This document shows positions 6,024-8,978 of a stretch of 8,978 nt of DNA, piece by piece. The position numbers and the translations under genes are program-made. The notes under the pieces were generated by a model, which worked only from the letters and a program-made list of their open reading frames with translations, was not told the origin of the DNA and did no database searches. The stretch spans positions 1 to 8,978 of the forward strand of contig CAIWVR010000152.1 of the NCBI GenBank assembly GCA_903916165.1, written 5' to 3'. This DNA comes from an uncultured Hyphomicrobiales bacterium. Its GTDB lineage: Bacteria; Pseudomonadota; Alphaproteobacteria; Rhizobiales; Beijerinckiaceae. Position 1 is the stretch's first letter. Each line of letters begins with the position of its first letter.

Positions 6024-8906
6024 GTGCGTCGACTCCTGTCCTTTCTCATCCTGCTCAGCCTCGTCCTCTCCCATTTGGTGGCGGGCATCGCGCCCGCCCT
6101 GGCGATCGAATCCGTTCGCGTGCCATTGTCGGCGCGCGCCATCGACCTGACGCAAGTCGCCCGGCATTATTCTGCGCAAGGCGACCGATTACAGGTGTCC
6201 ACCGCCCCGGGATCGGACGGGATCGTCCGGCGCATCGAAGTCAGCGCGCGAGAGGCCGGCACAGCGCCTTCCTGGATCGTGTTCGCACTGACCAACGACA
6301 CTGAAGAACAGGTGGAGCGCCTGATCGTTGCGCCCCATTTCCGGCTCGTGGGCTCCGGCGTGATCTGGCCTGATCTGGGTGCCTCGCGGGTCTCAACCAT
6401 CACGACGAGCCAGGGCTTCCCGCCCGAGCGCGAGGATTCGACCGACGCCGACGTGTTCCGCCTGACGCTCGATCCCGGCACCACCGTCACCTATGTTGCC
6501 GAATTGCGCACACCGAACCTGCCGCAGCTCTATTTGTGGGAGCCGGACGCCTACAAGGACAAGATCACCAGCCTGACGCTCTACAAGGGCCTGATCATCG
6601 GCATTTCCGGCCTGCTGGCGCTGTTCCTGACCATCGTCTTCGTGGTCAAGGGCGCGGTGATCTTTCCCGCCGCCGCCGCGCTCGCCTGGGCTGTGCTGGC
6701 CTATGTCTGCATCGACTTCGGTTTCTGGGGCAAGATTTTCGAGATGGGGCCGGAGGCCAATCGCGTCTGGCGCGCGGGCGCGGAAACCATTCTCGCCGCG
6801 ACGCTGATCGTCTTCCTGTTCGCCTATCTCAACCTGAGCCGCTGGCATGTACGCGCCTCGCATGTCGCAGCCGTCTGGCTTATCTTTCTCGCCTGCCTGA
6901 TCGGTCTGGCTGTCTATGACGCATCGGTAGCGGCAGGCGTTGCGCGTATTTCGCTCGCCGCCATCGCGGGCGTCGGCTTCATTCTCGTGCTTTATCTGTC
7001 AACCCACGGCTTCGACCGGGCCGTCATGCTCATCCCGACGTGGCTCCTGCTGCTGGTCTGGGTGTCGGCGGCGGGGTTCACCGTCACCGGCGTTCTGACC
7101 AATGATCTCGTGTCGCCCGCCCTGATCGGCGGGCTGGTGCTGATCGTCATGCTGATCGGATTCACTGTCATGCAGAACGCCTTTGCGGGCGGCATGGCGC
7201 ATGGCACGGTGACCGATTCCGAGCGCCGCGCGCTGGCTCTGACCGGCTCCGGCGACATTATCTTCGACTGGGACGTGTCTTCGGACGACATCTACGTCAG
7301 CCCCGAGGCGGAACAACAGCTCGGCATGAAGCGCGGTGTGCTGGAAGGCCCGGCCTCGGCCTGGCTCGACATTCTCCACCCGTTCGATCGCGACCGCTAT
7401 ACCACCTGCCTCGACACGGTGCTCGAATTGCGGCGCGGCCGCATCGCCATGGATTTCCGCCTGCGCGCGAGTGATGGCCACTACGTCTGGTTCCTGCTCA
7501 AGGCGCGACCGGTGGTCGGTGCCGACGGGGAAGTGGTGCGCGTGATCGGCACACTGTCGGATGTCACGGAAGGCAAGACGGCCGAGGAGCGGCTTCTGCA
7601 AGACGCCGTAAACGACAACCTGACGGGCCTGCCCAACCGCGAAATCTTTTTCGACCGGCTCGAGGCCGCGCTGAACAATGCGCGCATCGATCAATATCGC
7701 ATGCCGACCGTGCTGTGCATCGACATCGACCGCTTCCGGCAGGTGAACGACACGGTGGGACTTTCAGCTGGCGATTCCATTTTGCTCACCGTTTCGCGCC
7801 GCCTCAACCGGCTGCTGCGCGAGCAGGACACGCTGTCACGCGTCAACGGCGACCAGTTTGCCGTCATTCTTCTGTCGGAAGCCAATCACGACAAGATCGT
7901 CGCGCTGGCGGATTCGATCCGCCGCACGGTGTCGACCCCGATCACCTTCGGTGAGCGCGACGTGGCGCTGACCTGCTCGGTGGGCCTCACACTCTATGAC
8001 GTGCAGGTCCATCCGCAGCGCGAGGACATGCTGAAGGATGCGCAGATCGCGCTGGCTCATGCCAAGCGCCTCGGCGGCAATCGCACCGAAGTCTTTCGCC
8101 CCAGCATGCGCGGCATGCGCTCCGATCGCATGGCACTGGAAGCCGATCTGCGCCGGGCGCTGGAGCGTGGCGAGATGAAGCTGCTGTTCCAGCCGATTGT
8201 CCGGCTGGACGACCGCACCATCGCAGGGTTCGAGGCCCTGCTGCGCTGGGATCATCCAAGGCTTGGGCGCCTCAACCCGAGCGACTTCATTCCTGTCGCG
8301 GAAGAGACCGGCGTCATCATCGATCTTGGTATTTTCGTGCTGGAGCGCGCAGCGCGCGAATTGTCGGCCTGGCAGAACGCGCTCGACGTGACGCCGCCGA
8401 TCTTCTGCAGTGTCAATATTTCCTCGCGCCAATTGCTGCGCCACGACCTGCTGCACGATGTGAAGGGTGTGCTCACGCGCTCCGGTATTTTGCCGGGCAC
8501 GCTGAAACTCGAAATTGCCGAGAGCATCGTGATGGAAAATCCCGAATTTGCCGCGCAAATACTGGAGCGGCTGCATGCACTGGGCTCGGGCATCTGCCTC
8601 ACCGGCTTTGGCACGGGCTACTCATCGCTGTCATTGTTGCAGCGGCTGAAGATCGACGTGATCAAGATCGACAAGAGCCTGACGCGGATCAACGCCAAGG
8701 GCTCGCGCCCGATCATCCTGCGCTCCGTGATCGGTCTTTCGCATGACCTCAACCTCGAAGTGATCGCCGAAGGCACGGAGAGCGAGAGCGACGCCGTCGA
8801 ATTGTTGGAACTGGGTTGCGAATTCGCGCAGGGCTATGCCTTCGGCCATCCCATCTCGCTGGCAGAAGCCCGCAAGCTGGTGGGCGCGGCGCATGAGGCG
8901 GCGTGA
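6024..8906 (+). CDS. 7TM-PAS-GGDEF-EAL membrane signalling protein with degenerate catalytic sites
   Basis: This is a predicted inner-membrane c-di-GMP-type signalling receptor of 960 aa. The domains in order are: signal peptide 1-27 (cleavage after APALA), periplasmic domain about 28-186, seven hydrophobic helices near 189-209, 212-231, 253-272, 280-298, 305-326, 333-356 and 363-385 (7TMR-DISM-like), PAS about 400-520, GGDEF about 528-695 and EAL about 705-955. In GGDEF the DNLTGLPNR start and D567 are kept, but the signature is NGDQF (608-612), so cyclase activity is doubtful. RxxD (R599-D602), five residues before it, matches the inhibitory binding site. In EAL, E737, N798, E830, K881, E916 and Q936 are kept, while the paired metal Asp are T860-G861, so hydrolase activity is doubtful. 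I chose GTG 6024, with weak GTGGG upstream, because it puts a clean signal peptide at the N-terminus; GTG 6015 and ATG 5931 are alternatives. The domain call is strong, the ligand is unknown, and loss of activity is inferred. Confidence 0.92.
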   Translation: MRRLLSFLILLSLVLSHLVAGIAPALAIESVRVPLSARAIDLTQVARHYSAQGDRLQVSTAPGSDGIVRRIEVSAREAGTAPSWIVFALTNDTEEQVERLIVAPHFRLVGSGVIWPDLGASRVSTITTSQGFPPEREDSTDADVFRLTLDPGTTVTYVAELRTPNLPQLYLWEPDAYKDKITSLTLYKGLIIGISGLLALFLTIVFVVKGAVIFPAAAALAWAVLAYVCIDFGFWGKIFEMGPEANRVWRAGAETILAATLIVFLFAYLNLSRWHVRASHVAAVWLIFLACLIGLAVYDASVAAGVARISLAAIAGVGFILVLYLSTHGFDRAVMLIPTWLLLLVWVSAAGFTVTGVLTNDLVSPALIGGLVLIVMLIGFTVMQNAFAGGMAHGTVTDSERRALALTGSGDIIFDWDVSSDDIYVSPEAEQQLGMKRGVLEGPASAWLDILHPFDRDRYTTCLDTVLELRRGRIAMDFRLRASDGHYVWFLLKARPVVGADGEVVRVIGTLSDVTEGKTAEERLLQDAVNDNLTGLPNREIFFDRLEAALNNARIDQYRMPTVLCIDIDRFRQVNDTVGLSAGDSILLTVSRRLNRLLREQDTLSRVNGDQFAVILLSEANHDKIVALADSIRRTVSTPITFGERDVALTCSVGLTLYDVQVHPQREDMLKDAQIALAHAKRLGGNRTEVFRPSMRGMRSDRMALEADLRRALERGEMKLLFQPIVRLDDRTIAGFEALLRWDHPRLGRLNPSDFIPVAEETGVIIDLGIFVLERAARELSAWQNALDVTPPIFCSVNISSRQLLRHDLLHDVKGVLTRSGILPGTLKLEIAESIVMENPEFAAQILERLHALGSGICLTGFGTGYSSLSLLQRLKIDVIKIDKSLTRINAKGSRPIILRSVIGLSHDLNLEVIAEGTESESDAVELLELGCEFAQGYAFGHPISLAEARKLVGAAHEAA

Positions 8907-8930
8907 GCGCTTCGCCAGTTACCTTTGCCT

Positions 8931-8978
8931 CGTCATTGCGAGGAGCGAAGCGACGAAGCAATCCATCTGGCGGCGACC
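8931..8978. repeat. Palindromic intergenic repeat, copy 3 (cut by window end)
   Basis: The left arm (8931-8968) matches the 38-base arm of copy 1 almost exactly. It is followed by GGCGGCGACC, similar to the copy 1 spacer. The inverted right arm would lie beyond the window. It begins 24 bases after the stop of the signalling gene. No separate T-tailed terminator is seen in that gap. Confidence 0.88.

Noticed and set aside
7836..8576. 246-codon open frame on the - strand opposite the GGDEF-EAL region
   Set aside because: It is a shadow of conserved domain codons on the + strand, with no motif and no ribosome site.

Overview
The window looks like core chromosome of a high-GC alphaproteobacterium, most likely in the order Hyphomicrobiales (Bradyrhizobium/Rhodopseudomonas/Xanthobacteraceae-like). 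This rests on three things. The gene order is ctaG - coxC - DUF983 - surf1 - thrC - M16 peptidase - GNAT - EAL protein. The coding sequence is GC-rich and long open shadow frames are common. The intergenic repeats belong to a 'CGTCATTGCGAGGAGC...GCAATCC' palindromic family often seen in such genomes. The taxonomic call is inference from memory, with no database search. All eight genes lie on the + strand.

Region 1 (1-2377) is the end of a cytochrome c oxidase (aa3-type) cluster. It holds the last codons of a probable ctaG (copper chaperone Cox11), then coxC/ctaE (subunit III), and a strong intrinsic terminator at 1087-1120. A 92-bp imperfect palindrome follows. Next come a small two-helix membrane protein with a zinc-ribbon-like Cys motif (DUF983) and surf1 (oxidase assembly), joined by a 4-base GTGA stop/start overlap.

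Region 2 (2378-5907) begins with a 154-bp intergenic gap that carries a second, asymmetric copy of the palindrome. Then come thrC (threonine synthase), an M16 mitochondrial-processing-peptidase-like zinc protease and a RimJ/RimL-type GNAT acetyltransferase. Gaps of 10 and 15 bases suggest one transcript.

Region 3 (5908-8978) is a 116-bp leader containing a run of eight G, then a large signalling protein. That protein has a signal peptide, a periplasmic domain, seven membrane helices (7TMR-DISM-like layout), PAS, GGDEF and EAL. Both c-di-GMP catalytic sites look degenerate: GGDEF is NGDQF, and the paired Asp of the EAL site (DDFGTG) is TGFGTG. The RxxD inhibitory-site motif and most other EAL-pocket residues remain. 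This points to a membrane sensor that binds c-di-GMP or signals by contact rather than a working synthase or hydrolase. A third copy of the repeat begins after this gene and runs off the window.

Most of the window is ordinary housekeeping sequence and I see no clear new multi-gene system. The items most worth a second look are the doubly degenerate GGDEF-EAL receptor and the repeat copies at three gene boundaries.
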